Notes under the pieces: generated by a model
What the model was told of the DNA's origin: nothing
What the model saw: only the letters and a program-made list of their open reading frames with translations
The model's database searches: none
DNA from: Amycolatopsis sp. CA-128772
GTDB lineage: Bacteria > Actinomycetota > Actinomycetes > Mycobacteriales > Pseudonocardiaceae
Direction: 5' to 3'
Assembly: GCF_002904295.1 (NCBI RefSeq)
Contig: NZ_PPHG01000097.1
Span: 124,001 to 188,000, forward strand
DNA: 64,000 bases
Made by a program: the position numbers and the translations under genes
Shown here: positions 25,872 to 35,000 of the stretch, piece after piece
Position numbering within the stretch: the first letter of the stretch is position 1
Layout of the letters: each line of letters begins with the position of its first letter

Positions 25872-26627
25872 ATGAGCTCCTCGGACGGCGTGACCAGGTT
25901 CGTGACCACGGTGATGGGCATCGTCATCGGGCTGACCTTCCTCTTCGGCTTCGGGAATGTCTTGGCGCTGGCGCTGCGTATCGGCGTCCCCGTGTACGTC
26001 GCCCCGCTGGTGGCCCCGGCTGTCGACTTGACGGTGCTGGGGTTGCTGGTGGGGACCCGGCACCTCGCACTCAACGGCGCACCGGGTCAGGTGGTGCAGC
26101 CGGCCCGGCGTCTGCTGCTCGCGGCCAGCGCGGTGACACTTGCTCTGAACATCGCTGATCCCATCTGTGCGAACCAGTGGGGCAAGGCTGCATTTGACGC
26201 AGTCGGGCCCTTGCTACTCATTGGATGGGCTGAAGTCGGCCCGGACCTGCTGAGGGCCCTTGCCATCGCAACTCAGTGCGCCCCCGCAGCGCCCGACGAC
26301 GTGAAGCCGGCGCCGGGAACGTGTCCCGATGACCTGCTCAGTAGCGGACGGGCGGTGTCGGAGACGTCTAGGGACGCGATGCCCGATAGCGCCGACAAAC
26401 AGAGCGATCGGCCGGCGTTCGGCTTGGTTGACGACGATCTGCTTGAGCGGGCGAGGCAGGAGGACGTTCGTCATTGGGACGCGCATCGTCGACCGATCTC
26501 CGCGGAGACGCTTCGGCGGAAACTCCGTATCGGAGCTGCTCGCTCCAGGCTGCTCGTAGCGAGCATCCGGGCTGATTCACATGGACGATCAGGTCAAGCC
26601 GAGGTCGCGGCGCAAGCACGAGCGTGA
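25872..26627 (+). CDS. DUF2637 / SpdB-like mobile-element protein
   Basis: A 251-residue protein typical of actinomycete integrative conjugative elements. Residues about 5-115 contain four hydrophobic segments with the DUF2637 hallmarks GIVIGLTFLFGFGNVLAL, APLVAPAVDLTVLGLLVGTR and WGKAAFDAVGPLLLIGWAEVGP; the C-terminal part (about 185-240) is a helix-turn-helix-like region, RHWDAHRRPISAETLRRKLR. Spd proteins assist plasmid spread between hyphal compartments. ATG 25872 is chosen at proper spacing from GGGAGGT. The preceding 60 bases encode only the C-terminus of another element protein, cut off next to the tRNA. A degraded copy lies at 29689-30380. Confidence 0.85.
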   Translation: MSSSDGVTRFVTTVMGIVIGLTFLFGFGNVLALALRIGVPVYVAPLVAPAVDLTVLGLLVGTRHLALNGAPGQVVQPARRLLLAASAVTLALNIADPICANQWGKAAFDAVGPLLLIGWAEVGPDLLRALAIATQCAPAAPDDVKPAPGTCPDDLLSSGRAVSETSRDAMPDSADKQSDRPAFGLVDDDLLERARQEDVRHWDAHRRPISAETLRRKLRIGAARSRLLVASIRADSHGRSGQAEVAAQARA

Positions 26628-26829
26628 CCTCGGGTCATTGCCGTACCGAGCCGTCGGCTTCACGACGCACCCGCGGTGCAACTGGTCAGCGGACCAGGTC
26701 GGCGGCGCACCAGTTCGAGCCCACGGCGGGCTGTTCGACGGCAGGTGCGGCCGCGACGGCCGATATGGTCAGGTGCGCCGTCTGGCGGAAGTCGAGGGCT
26801 TGAACTGTGGTTCACGTGGCGATCGCCAT

Positions 26830-27069
26830 TCATCGGTGGTGTGCTCGCCGGCCACGTGCCGAGGAGCTCGCTCGTGTTGATCGACGTGCTAAGGCACACG
26901 TCAGCACTGAGCCGATGCCGGCCAGCGGCCAGCCTGCGATGGCTACGAGTGTGATTGCGAAGGCTGCGAGGACAAGGAGCAACATGAGCATGCGGCGGAA
27001 CCGATGAGGGTCGCGGAGGCAGCTGTCCACAATGCCCTTCCATGACGATGGTTCTCGGGTGCGACTCAT
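26830..27069 (-). CDS. Small membrane protein coupled to paralog A
   Basis: A 79-residue protein whose ATG (27069) overlaps the stop of the upstream minus-strand gene (ATGA). After a basic N-terminal region with DPHRFRR comes one long hydrophobic stretch, about residues 29-58 (MLLLVLAAFAITLVAIAGWP), and a basic C-terminus. The tight coupling indicates a joint function with the 329-residue protein. No family recognised. The roughly 200 bases between this gene and the DUF2637 gene hold nothing convincing. Confidence 0.6.
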   Translation of the reverse strand: MSRTREPSSWKGIVDSCLRDPHRFRRMLMLLLVLAAFAITLVAIAGWPLAGIGSVLTCALARRSTRASSSARGRRAHHR

Positions 27070-28055
27070 CGGTGCGCCTCGTCGAGCCCAACACGATTGT
27101 CGCTGCCGAAGTATTCGGACACGGGAACGTCGTGCAGTTCCAGAATCAGCGAGGCTTTCCGGAGGTGGACCTCTCCGCGAGTTTCGCTTGACGTCACGGC
27201 GCGGGCACCGGGGATGCCAATGTCAGGGTGCGTCAGGGCCCGGACTACGTCGCTCGTGGGTGCCGCGCTGTAGCCGCCCCATTTCAGGGTCCAGTTGACG
27301 TTGTCGCCCCACAACTGGATGAAGTCGAACCCGCTCTGCTCTCGAAGGGGACGTGGTGTGGGGTTGCCGATCAGCCAGCCGACGGCCCAGCCCTCGTCGT
27401 CGCCTCGGCACGTTAACCGGGCGACCAAGCCGGCGAGCAGGTCCACGGCATCCTCGTGCATCGAGGGGATCGCGCCGAGGGCTTTACGTTCTTGGGCACC
27501 CAGTTGGGGGTCTCGTCGTAAGCGTCGCCAGTTGGTCGGGAAGAACCACGGTGGCGTTCGTTGGTCGGGCGTGTAGTAGCTGTGGTAGCGCATCCGCAAG
27601 AGGGCGTCGGTGGGGTGGTGCTTCAACAGCAGCGCGCCGCCAGCCCCCTCGACCTCCACGGGTCGAAGTCCGGGGATGCCGTGGCCTGAGTCGTTGGCAG
27701 TGTCGGCGAGACATTGCACTAGGTGATCGGGGTCCTCCGTGAGGATACTGAGGTCGTCATATTGCGGAGAGACGACGACGTTGCTCCAACCGACCCGCGA
27801 GGCTCCTGAGCTCGCGACAAGCTGGGCGCACCCGGCGATCCTGAGGTGACGCGGCACGGCGGGAGTGTTGAGCAAGAAGGGAGCAGCGAAAGCGCGGAAT
27901 TGCTTCTGGGCAGGCGTGCAGGTGTCCAACCCGAGGGCTGGCGGTGTGGTCCCGGGAGTGATCCGCGGAATCGCTCGTGCTGCGAGCGCGTGGGGTTCGT
28001 GACTGAACCGGCTACGGAAGCCAGCGAAGCGCCGACGGGCAGCGTTTCCAGACAT
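27066..28055 (-). CDS. Uncharacterised element protein, paralog A
   Basis: A 329-residue soluble protein of unknown function, encoded inside the mobile-element remnant. ATG 28055 is chosen because AGGAG lies nine bases upstream. It is a paralog of the next minus gene: both contain LGLDxCxPxQxxFRAF about 40-60 residues from the start, a middle region with HxPTDA, a conserved AIPSMHEDAVDLLAGLVARL-like helix and an LWGDNVNWTLKWGG-like C-terminal segment. Shared upstream element at 28129-28151. Codon use is less GC-extreme than in the chromosomal core, consistent with transfer. Confidence 0.65.
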   Translation of the reverse strand: MSGNAARRRFAGFRSRFSHEPHALAARAIPRITPGTTPPALGLDTCTPAQKQFRAFAAPFLLNTPAVPRHLRIAGCAQLVASSGASRVGWSNVVVSPQYDDLSILTEDPDHLVQCLADTANDSGHGIPGLRPVEVEGAGGALLLKHHPTDALLRMRYHSYYTPDQRTPPWFFPTNWRRLRRDPQLGAQERKALGAIPSMHEDAVDLLAGLVARLTCRGDDEGWAVGWLIGNPTPRPLREQSGFDFIQLWGDNVNWTLKWGGYSAAPTSDVVRALTHPDIGIPGARAVTSSETRGEVHLRKASLILELHDVPVSEYFGSDNRVGLDEAHR

Positions 28056-28128
28056 AGCGCGTCTCCTGTCGCCCAGACTCGACCGTAGACACGCGCCAGC
28101 CATGCTGACGACTCCGCATCGGTGAATT

Positions 28129-28151
28129 GCAAGGTGGGTGCCCCACACCCT
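28129..28151 (-). promoter_or_regulatory. Conserved 23-bp upstream element, copy A
   Basis: A 23-bp block with an inverted repeat GGGTG-CCCCA-CACCC, 74 bases upstream of the paralog A start. It matches the block at 29231-29253 upstream of paralog B at 21 of 23 positions, whereas the flanking sequence has diverged. Probably an operator or promoter element shared by the two genes. Confidence 0.55.
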
Positions 28152-28264
28152 CTCGCCGCTAGCGGGATCGTCTGGGTAGATCCGCCGCGGCCCCGGCTCC
28201 TTGCGCTCCGAGTGCTCGACGAAGAATACACGTCTTCGCAATCAGTGCTCAACGTCCTCGGCTC

Positions 28265-29164
28265 TCATGCAGCGCCGTACTTCAAAGTAAGGCAGCATCC
28301 GTCGAGTGTGATGACCCATTCGGATGGCGAAAGGTGCGTGGCGCTGAGTTGAGTGACGCCGACGACAGGTGCGGTCAGGCACGCGATGACATCCTCTGGA
28401 TGTGGTTGGCCGTTCCAGCGGAGTTCCCATGTCCGGCCTTGGCCCCACAGCGCGATCTTGCCGTCGCGGCGGTACCCGCTCGGGCGAGGGCGAAGGAGCG
28501 GGTCATACCACCAGTTGCCCAGGGCCCAGCTGCCGGACGGATCGCGTGTGTCGAGCCGGGCTACAAGTGCCGCGAGGATGCCCTCGATGCCCGAGGGCAT
28601 CGAGGGGAGGTGGGATAGCGCGTCCCGTTCGACGTCGGCCAGCGGGATTTCGGCGCCGACGTAGTGCTCGGCGCTCCATGTCTCGCCATACGGGCCCCTG
28701 CGCTCGATTTCGCTCAGGCGAGGAAAGTCTGGGCGTGACGCCACGACCATCTTTGCGTCAGTGGGTAGGTGGACGAGGTGGTACGTCCTGAAGTCGATGG
28801 CCGCTTTGACTCGCAACCCTGGCACGCCGTACTGAAGGTCGCCGCGTGCGGGCGATGCCAAGAGTCGACCAACGGCGTTGTCAACTGCCCCAGGCACGAT
28901 GCAGACGAGGCTGTCAAACCACGGCGAGACGGTCATCGTGTAGGAGAGGAAGGCGTTCGCGCTGTGCTGGACGGCGAGAGGCGTGTCGGGCACGTTGGCG
29001 TTGAAGAGGTAGAGCGCGAGGAAGGCTCGAAATCGTCGCTGTCGCGGTGAGCAGCGGTCGAGTCCCAGGTCGCCCCGGCCGACGCCGGCTGCTGCGCTCG
29101 CCTTGTCCTCGCCGGTGAACGACCGCCGGACGTCTTTCAGCTTGCGACGAGGTGATGAGGGCAT
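28265..29164 (-). CDS. Uncharacterised element protein, paralog B
   Basis: About 299 residues, start taken at ATG 29164 (weak ribosome binding site, so uncertain). Shares with paralog A the N-terminal LGLDRCSPRQRRFRAF motif, the YHLVHLPTDAKM segment, the LSHLPSMPSGIEGILAALVA region and the LWGQGRTWELRWNG segment. The N-terminus is rich in Arg/Lys/Ser. No transmembrane helix or catalytic motif is recognised. Together with the flanking DUF2637 copies it shows that an ancestral module was duplicated and partly decayed. Confidence 0.65.
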   Translation of the reverse strand: MPSSPRRKLKDVRRSFTGEDKASAAAGVGRGDLGLDRCSPRQRRFRAFLALYLFNANVPDTPLAVQHSANAFLSYTMTVSPWFDSLVCIVPGAVDNAVGRLLASPARGDLQYGVPGLRVKAAIDFRTYHLVHLPTDAKMVVASRPDFPRLSEIERRGPYGETWSAEHYVGAEIPLADVERDALSHLPSMPSGIEGILAALVARLDTRDPSGSWALGNWWYDPLLRPRPSGYRRDGKIALWGQGRTWELRWNGQPHPEDVIACLTAPVVGVTQLSATHLSPSEWVITLDGCCLTLKYGAA

Positions 29165-29230
29165 GCGTGATCCATTCCGCGTTCCGGCCCGCACATGGTC
29201 ACGTTCGTACGATCATTTTCACCACTACGC

Positions 29231-29253
29231 GCAAAGCGGGTGCCCCACACCCT
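29231..29253 (-). promoter_or_regulatory. Conserved 23-bp upstream element, copy B
   Basis: Second copy of the GGGTG-CCCCA-CACCC inverted-repeat block, 67 bases upstream of the paralog B start; two mismatches relative to copy A. The rest of the 29165-29549 gap holds no convincing gene; a weak plus-strand ORF (29341-29553) overlaps the next ATG. Confidence 0.55.
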
Positions 29254-29549
29254 TGGCATTGCCAGCAGGGGCGCCGGAGCCAAGCCTGCTCATGCCATCG
29301 CAGCCCTTCACACACGGCCGCATCCCCACCAGGAGGATGAATGCAGGTTAGCAGGTGCTGCGAGCCTAGTCGGAACGTCGCTTCGATCTCCGGGAGATCG
29401 GACGCTGCGCTGCAGTATGTTGGGTTCGGTAGGCGTCCGTGCCCAGGTGAGATTCCGGCGGCAATCACACCAATTGCCCTGCCGGACGGGCTGCTGATCC
29501 AGGTTGACGTGCTGCTGGTGATGGAGCGTCGGCCGCGGAGGAGCGCCCG

Positions 29550-29687
29550 ATGAGCGTGATGCGCAGGTTCGAGTCTTCGGCAGGACTGCCAAAGGACGGG
29601 AACGGGTCTGACCAGGGGTTTTACGTCGGCAAGTTGGCCGTCGAAGCGAGCTTTGAGCTTCCAGACCTCAGCGGGAGCCCGTCATAA
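29550..29687 (+). CDS. Small element ORF preceding DUF2637 copy 2
   Basis: A 45-residue ORF from ATG 29550. Its end (GKLAVEASFELPDLSGSPS) resembles the truncated frame before DUF2637 copy 1 (GTLVIEGTYDLASMHGRS, about 25810-25871). The same gene therefore preceded both copies and was cut at the tRNA-proximal end. Whether the protein is made is unknown. Confidence 0.45.
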   Translation: MSVMRRFESSAGLPKDGNGSDQGFYVGKLAVEASFELPDLSGSPS

Positions 29688-29688
29688 G

Positions 29689-30380
29689 CGTCGGCTCGCA
29701 GGCAGTGGCTCGGTTTGTGTCCGTCACGATGGGGCTGGTCATCGGGCTGACGTTTCTCTTCGGGTTCGGCAACGTGTTGAATCTGGCCTCGAAGCTGCAG
29801 GTACCGGCGTTCGTGGCGCCCCTGGTGGCGCCGGCTGTGGATCTGACAGTGTTGGGGTTACTTGTCGGTACGCGGCATTTGGCTCTATCCGGCACTGAGG
29901 GATGATGTCCTACGGCCAGCGCGACACCTGCTGCTAGCGGCAAGTGCAGTGACTCTGCTGTTGAACGTCGCCGACCCAGTATTCGCCGGGCGGTGGGGTA
30001 AGGCGGCGTTCGACTCCGTCGACATGCTCCTGCTGATCGGGTGGGCCGAAGCAGGTCCCGGCCTCCTTCGAGCGCTGAGCATGGCGAGTTCTGATGCCGG
30101 GTTGGCCCGGTCACCTGGGTCTCCGCCTGCGGCGCCGGTGGGAAGTGGCCCGGGACAGGTTGCACCCGGACGATAGGCCCGCCGCCCAATGGGCAGGTCG
30201 GAGTAGCGACCCACGAGTCCGCTGAACTCGACGAGCGACTCGTTGAGCGAGCGCGTCAGGCGGACGCCGAACACTGGCGCTGCAGGCGTCCTATCTCCGC
30301 AGGGACGCGCGGAAACAGCTTCGTGTGGGCGCGACAAGCTCGCGGGTTCTCGTGGCGGTAGTGCGCTCGGAAAACGTTCC
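29689..30380 (+). pseudogene. Degraded DUF2637/SpdB-like gene, second copy
   Basis: The translated pieces match the intact gene at 25872: VTMGLVIGLTFLFGFGNVLN to LLVGTRHLALSG in one frame up to about 29895, LRPARHLLLAASAVTLLLNV to LIGWAEAGP in the next frame to 30176, and the C-terminal HTH region (ERARQADAEHW, RRPISAG, KQLRVGATSSR) in further frames to about 30380. The start region has lost its ATG (ATA in place of ATG), there is a +1 shift near 29898 and a later 4-base deletion. Clearly non-functional. Confidence 0.8.
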
Positions 30381-30596
30381 GGCGGTCGGTCCAGATCTCG
30401 AGGCGGTTCAGGTTCGGGCTGAGTTGCCGACCTGCTGTCGGCAGTCCTCGAACCCGTTGACCACAGGCCGTATCTCTGCCGTGTAGTGCCGCGGTGAGCC
30501 CGGCCGGGAGGCGGTCGTGAACTCGGAGTAACACCGTTAGCTGCTGCGGCGTCAGCCCGCAATCCATCTCCGCCGCTGGCAGAGGAGGATGCGTCT

Positions 30597-31874
30597 GTGA
30601 CATCTACTGACTCGATGCTCTACGCCGCAAAGTCGGACATCACGATCGAGCGCGTGCGCGCGCTCGTGGGGCAAACTGGGCCGGAGTCGCCCATGATCGA
30701 GTACAAGGAGACGTGGGCCAAGTCGATCGCACGAGGCGTTGCGGCCCTCGCCAACACGTATGGAGGGCTGGTCTTGGTCGGCGTCACGGACGACCGGCGC
30801 GTTACGGGCGTCGAAGAAGACGTGATCAAGCGGGTGGCCGACCATTGCAGCACCAAGATCGAACCTCCTTGGGTCCCGGAAATCATCCCGGTGCCTCTCG
30901 ATGAAAACTCGGACCGATTCGTGTTGGTGCTCCGGGTGCCGCCCGACCATCCTTACCGTCCGCTGCTGGTCGAGGGTGTCGCCTACGTCCGCCACCAGAA
31001 CACCACCTATCCGGCTGACTGGCAGCGGTTGCGAGATCTCTTCGTCGAGACAGGTGCGCCGAACGGCTCGGACAACGCCTGGACCATCCGCAGCCCTGAC
31101 CTGCCGGTAGGTGTGGACGGAATCCAGGATGAGACGGTTGACTTCATCATCAGATCAGGCCTCGAAATACCAGTTTCGCGAGATGCGAAGTGGCGACCAC
31201 TCGACGAACGAACCGTGGGCAGGCTGATCGGCGCGTTGAACCAGTCGCCCCTCGACAGCGCGTTGTGGGGATTGGTTCTCGGTGATCTGTCGTCCGGCGA
31301 TGGGCAACGATTCCAGCGCTCGGGGCCTAACAATGGGTCGCGGACTGTGTCGCTGGAAACATGGAGAGCCCCTGCGGGTTGGCCACACGCAACGATCAAG
31401 CCGGTGACAGGCAAAGTCGAGATCACTGTTCCGGGTGGGTACGGTGACTTCGCTCGAAGTCTACGTATTCAAGCTGACATTGTCGTGCGGTGGAGCGCGG
31501 CAGCCGAAAACCCACCGCCGTGGTGGCAGATATCCCCGGATCGGTTAGGCGGCCTCATCGATGCAACCGTGTCGACGCTATCCGACCAAGAAGTCACCGA
31601 TTCCTTGGCGGAACTGGCTGGTATCGATGTCTTGGCGGTTCCGCAACCTCGAATCGTCCACTTCCGGACGGCGAGAGCGGTCTCAGACGTTCTTGCGACC
31701 ACCGGGTTGCGGCAGATTCCCGGTGCAGGTGGAGCGCGCGGCGCACACCTGCTCGCTGACCCTTCGTGTGACCTCAGCAACGTCGTCGAACGTCAGCGGC
31801 AGGTGAAAAGTTGGCTTATCCAGATTGCAATGGACGCCGGGCTTGAGGGAATGACGCAGTTGCTCGAAGGATAG
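30597..31874 (+). CDS. AlbA_2 (Schlafen-type) domain protein
   Basis: A 425-residue protein, GTG start. Residues about 25-150 match the AlbA_2 putative DNA/RNA-binding domain: ESPMIEYKETW, VAALANTYGGLVLVGVTDD, then VLVLRVPPDHPYRPLL and GVAYVRHQNTT. The C-terminal 270 residues are not recognised. In bacteria AlbA_2 occurs in transcription regulators and in defence-island proteins related to eukaryotic Schlafens. A TTA Leu codon lies at 31545. It is next to the ubiquitin-like conjugation operon but on the opposite strand. The 30381-30596 gap and the 190 bases after the stop hold nothing evident. Confidence 0.8.
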   Translation: MTSTDSMLYAAKSDITIERVRALVGQTGPESPMIEYKETWAKSIARGVAALANTYGGLVLVGVTDDRRVTGVEEDVIKRVADHCSTKIEPPWVPEIIPVPLDENSDRFVLVLRVPPDHPYRPLLVEGVAYVRHQNTTYPADWQRLRDLFVETGAPNGSDNAWTIRSPDLPVGVDGIQDETVDFIIRSGLEIPVSRDAKWRPLDERTVGRLIGALNQSPLDSALWGLVLGDLSSGDGQRFQRSGPNNGSRTVSLETWRAPAGWPHATIKPVTGKVEITVPGGYGDFARSLRIQADIVVRWSAAAENPPPWWQISPDRLGGLIDATVSTLSDQEVTDSLAELAGIDVLAVPQPRIVHFRTARAVSDVLATTGLRQIPGAGGARGAHLLADPSCDLSNVVERQRQVKSWLIQIAMDAGLEGMTQLLEG

Positions 31875-32068
31875 GTGATCCTCGCATAGCTTGCCTGGCG
31901 GCTCAGACACGGACGGGCCTGAGCAACTGCTTCACGGGGTACCTCGGCTGCCGGCTCGACGACTCTGCAGGCATGTAGCCCACCCACGCCGGCTCGCCTG
32001 CGTGGCTGATCGCCGGGTGATCCGCCTGCGTGCAGATCGTGGCTATCTCGAGCGTTCGCGTTTCGTCG

Positions 32069-35000
32069 CTAGTCCTCACCGCTTGATGGTTCGGTGGTGA
32101 GCTTGGTCGAGGGTCCGTGGAGGCCCGGCCCTGGAAGCTCGTCCTGATCTACGACAGCCAGTACATCCGAGAGCAGGCAGTAAGGGATCCTCTGACTGAC
32201 GGTGAAGGCAGCCGGCTCGACATGCCGAGTGACCATCAGCCCGAGCACCGTCCACGCTCGCTCGGGGTCCGAAACCCTGAGCGCCGCAGTCACGGATGCG
32301 GCGGAGACCTCGACGTCGGCCACCTTGGCGAGGAGCCGGTCGACGTACTTGCCCGGCTTGTTGAACCGGTCGACGAGCTGCCGAACCTGGTGGGAGGAGT
32401 AGGGCGTGTACGAGTCCTTGACTTCGATCACCCAGATCCGGCTGCGGGCAGGGTCGACGCACAGCGTGTCGATCTCACCACTGAGCTGGGCGAGACCGTA
32501 GTGGTTCTTCTTCTCCGGCTTAACGCCGGACCGCACGATAAGGCCCGGCACACTGAGCGCCGCGGTACACTTCTTCTCGGCCTCACGGTTCTGTTCTTGC
32601 CGGTACTTGTTCAGGACCGTGTTGACGGTTTCGGGCAGGACGGCGTGAGGCCGGGGGAGCCGACCGTCTCGCAAGTAGTTGAGGAAGATCTTTCTCGCTG
32701 ATTCCGTGGTCCACGGCAGAACCCAGAGCGTGCTGCCCGCCTTGACAAAAGGACTGGTCGAGATGCGATTCGCACGGCGCTCGGTCTCCCAGTGCGGAAT
32801 CACATCACTGCTGAGGTCGTTGCCGCAGAGCGTGAGCCACTCGAGTGCCGCTGCGAACTCGTCTCGTCCTGCGAGCGGGATCAGCCGGACGCACTCGTCG
32901 ACGACCGTGGCCGAGGTGGTTGCCGTTGCGGGCTGCGCCTCGCTCGCTTCCCAATGAGTTGCGACTTCAAAGACGCCGAGGACAGCATCCAGCCCGAACC
33001 CGAGCGCGGAGTGAAGCACCTCGTCGATAGGCTTCAGCCGGGGGACCCGCTCGGCGATCGGCGCCGGAGGTGTGCCGTCGCTCTGCGGCGGTTCCGCCAG
33101 CCCGGTGGTGATCGGGACTGCTTCCGGTAGGGAGTGCCTACTTCGGAGTCGTTGGTAGCGCGCGATGTCGATGTCCGTTGGCTCGTGCGAGGTGAGCGTC
33201 TCGACTTCGTAGCTTTCGGTGATCTTGGCCGCAGTGTGTGTCAGCTGGTTGTGGATCGCGGCGCTTCGGACGCACGAATCCAGACAAAGTTCCGCGATCG
33301 AAACTACGTGGATCCAGCGCACCATGTCGGTTGGCTCGGTGCCCGCGGGCGGGTGACCGAGCACCTCTTCGACGATGAGGGAGACCACGCGAATGTGTTC
33401 GGTCACCCGGTTGATCTCGCGGGAACGGTCGAGGTCGCCGCCGGTCGGGAAGCCCATTTGCCAGCCCAGCTGTTTGTCGATCATGAATCGCTTGTGGTGG
33501 ACGCGTTCGAGCTGCCCGAGAGCGAACTCCAGCAGCCCGGTTGGGGACAATGAGGCGATCGCCTCGTGGAGCCGGGCAATCAGCCATGGGAAGACTGTCT
33601 TGCTCTCGAATCGGGTGGCGTCAACACCCTCCAGCAGTCCTGGTTCGGCTCCGTCCTCGATCAGGAACTCGCCGAGGCGGCGCAGGACGTCCGTCTTGAT
33701 CGATGCGTGGCCCTGGATCGGATCGGGAAGTCGCTGGACCCGCTGACTGAGCCGGAATCCGTCGACCCGGATGCCTGGCGGCGCGGTCTGCCACGCCTGG
33801 ATGAACCCGGCACGAGCATCTTCTGTCAAGGCTTCTGCCAGGACTTCGCCGGCGAGCCGTTCGACCGCGAAGGAGTCTTCGGCGAGAGCGGGCTGCAGTT
33901 GAGCGTCCCAAGCGATGGTGATGACGCCGTCTTCGATCCCCGCGACGGTCAGCGGTGGCCCGTCTTGACGTTCTTGGAAAGCGAAGACGATACGCAGTGA
34001 GGTCAGCCCGGATCTGCTCGCGGCAGCCTCGAACGCATCGGCACATCGGTTCAGCTTCCAAGCCATGCCGACAGCGAACCGAAAAAGTTCTGGACGTCGC
34101 TCACGCGGCGCTGACGGGTCGGTCTTGGCGACCGCTGCGGGCACCCGCAGTGGCAGTACTTGCCACACTTCGTCAACTGACACGTCCGCGATTTCGGTGC
34201 CGGTTGGGTGCTCGGGGTTGACGATCGGCCAATCGCGCAATGGCGGCAACCCGAGCGCGAGCAGGGCTCGCTCGATCGGTGCGTTAGTCGAAGCCTCTTG
34301 CCACTCTGCGGCTGCGTGGTGAGCGGCGAATGTCAGAAAGCTGATAGTTTTGCCCCCGTGGTAGAAGGTTTTCGTCTGTCGCCAGACCTCCCACCGGTCG
34401 ATCATGTCCCACGCGAACGTGGTTTCCACGCCGGCCGGGCTTGACAAATCGCGGAGAAAGTACCAGAGATCTTCCGGTGATTGCTTGGCCGTGTAGAGAA
34501 TCCATTCCAGGTCGTCCAAGGTCAGGACGGGGAACCTCGTGCCGCCCGGGAGCACGGGGTGAGGCCAGGCGATGATGTTGGCGCGGACGACTTGTGCGTC
34601 GGCGGATAAGGCGTGAGATCCGGCAGGGGTCGCGAAGGACACCCCGGCCACGACCTGTTGCAGGGCTTGGTCGCCTGCATGCAACTTCGCCGAGAAGTTC
34701 TCGGCCGTGAGTTCGGCGACGACGTTCAGCGCGATGACCTGGCGGTCGTTGTGGATTACCAGGGAATGCAGCGGGCTGCGGGACCCGACCCGGAGCGGGC
34801 CGGTGATCAACTGGCCCGAGCCCTTGAAGCGACGAGCGACGCGGGTCCGGACGGTGTTGGAGAACGCCGTCTCTGCGGCGGAACTCGCTGCTGCCGCTTG
34901 GCTGGCGAGGTCGAGACCGATCGCGGGGAGGGCCTCCACCAGATACGCCGCAGGCAGTGGTCGGACGTGACCGCGGTGGCGGGTCGCGATCGTGGCACCG

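Noticed and set aside
25702..32068. att direct repeat of the tRNA 3' end on the far side of the element
   Set aside because: No second copy of the T-arm/acceptor sequence was found by eye in this window; the other end may have been deleted or lie elsewhere.
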